Origin: Myxococcus llanfairpwllgwyngyllgogerychwyrndrobwllllantysiliogogogochensis
GTDB taxonomy: Bacteria; Myxococcota; Myxococcia; Myxococcales; Myxococcaceae
DNA: 52,634 nt
NCBI RefSeq assembly: GCF_006636215.1
Contig: NZ_VIFM01000053.1
Location: 1 to 52,634 of the forward strand
Reading direction: 5' to 3'
The notes under the pieces were generated by a model. The model had not been told where the DNA came from and did no database searches. It was given only the letters and a program-made list of their open reading frames with translations. Positions within the stretch are counted from its first letter, which is position 1; every line of letters starts with the position of its first letter. The position numbers and the translations under genes are program-made. This document shows positions 52,496 through 52,634 of this stretch, piece by piece.

Positions 52496-52634
52496 ATGCC
52501 TGCCTCCCGCGTCGGTCCGGTGATGCTGTGCGCCCTGCTCTGCTTGAGCGCGGCGAGCTGCTCGAAGGAATCCAAGCCCGCCGAGGCGGAGAAGCGCGCC
52601 GCGTCGTCGGCCGTCGCGGGAGGCACCTCCGGGC
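52496..52634 (+). CDS. lipoprotein N-terminus, possible RND efflux adaptor (partial)
   Basis: Only the first 46 codons are in the window. The signal peptide VMLCALLCLSAASC has a lipobox. Charged and Gly/Ala residues follow. The ATG starts at the base after the preceding stop. Position after a Cys-rich metal protein suggests a CusB/CzcB-type adaptor, but the sequence shown cannot prove it. Confidence 0.55.
   Translation, partial: MPASRVGPVMLCALLCLSAASCSKESKPAEAEKRAASSAVAGGTSG

Overview
The window is about 52.6 kb of very GC-rich, gene-dense bacterial chromosome. It reads as a myxobacterium, most likely in the Myxococcus/Corallococcus/Pyxidicoccus group. The evidence is a MYXO-CTERM tail on the M36 protease, many lipoproteins, a cytoplasmic Hanks-type kinase, a five-gene set that resembles the M. 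xanthus spore-coat flippase locus as I recall it, and frequent GTG starts and 1-4 base gene overlaps. No rRNA, tRNA, CRISPR array, prophage or insertion sequence was seen.

Layout. 1-2.7 kb: a partial alpha/beta hydrolase (minus), then a lipase-like hydrolase followed by two tandem paralogues of unknown function. 2.7-5.9 kb (minus): a helical hypothetical, a HAD phosphatase and an RlmI-type rRNA methyltransferase, tightly coupled. 6.0-7.8 kb: a CorA-type transporter with a GQN signature, and a hydrolase. 7.8-10.4 kb (minus): a two-gene unit, a TROVE-like/vWA protein with an intact MIDAS and an ARPP-2-like protein. 10.6-15.9 kb (minus): lipoproteins, an M19 dipeptidase, a degenerate Ser/Thr kinase, and a duplicated pair of haem-motif lipoproteins with CX3CH. 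16.0-20.9 kb (plus): thiS-thiG-tenI-like, then membrane, DUF4129 and DUF4350 genes joined by overlaps and by a 21-codon micro-ORF. 20.9-26.6 kb (minus): a Wzx-type polysaccharide cluster (deacetylase, flippase, acetyltransferase, two glycosyltransferases). 26.9-32.2 kb (plus): ccmABCDEFG for cytochrome c maturation, without ccmH. 32.4-34.2 kb: a zinc-ribbon membrane protein and a small gene broken by an in-frame TGA.

34.2-49.1 kb is the most distinctive part, all on the minus strand. It holds a sensor kinase with a large two-propeller extracellular region, its overlapping NarL-type response regulator, a giant lipoprotein built from alternating A/B repeats, a Big_2/propeller lipoprotein, and an M36 metalloprotease with MYXO-CTERM. 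A 45-bp element (38 of 45 bases identical, ungapped, with two CTAGGGG-like half-sites exactly 22 bp apart) lies upstream of both lipoprotein genes. I infer a surface-sensing two-component system controlling a set of secreted, surface-anchored proteins through this element.

49.3-52.6 kb: a small hypothetical, a class C beta-lactamase-fold hydrolase with a TPR tail, a TlpA-like lipoprotein, and the start of a probable metal-efflux operon (two Cys-rich secreted proteins and the beginning of a lipoprotein that may be an RND adaptor).

Gene starts were chosen from Shine-Dalgarno matches, overlaps and signal peptides. Family names come from motif recognition only; no database search was run.
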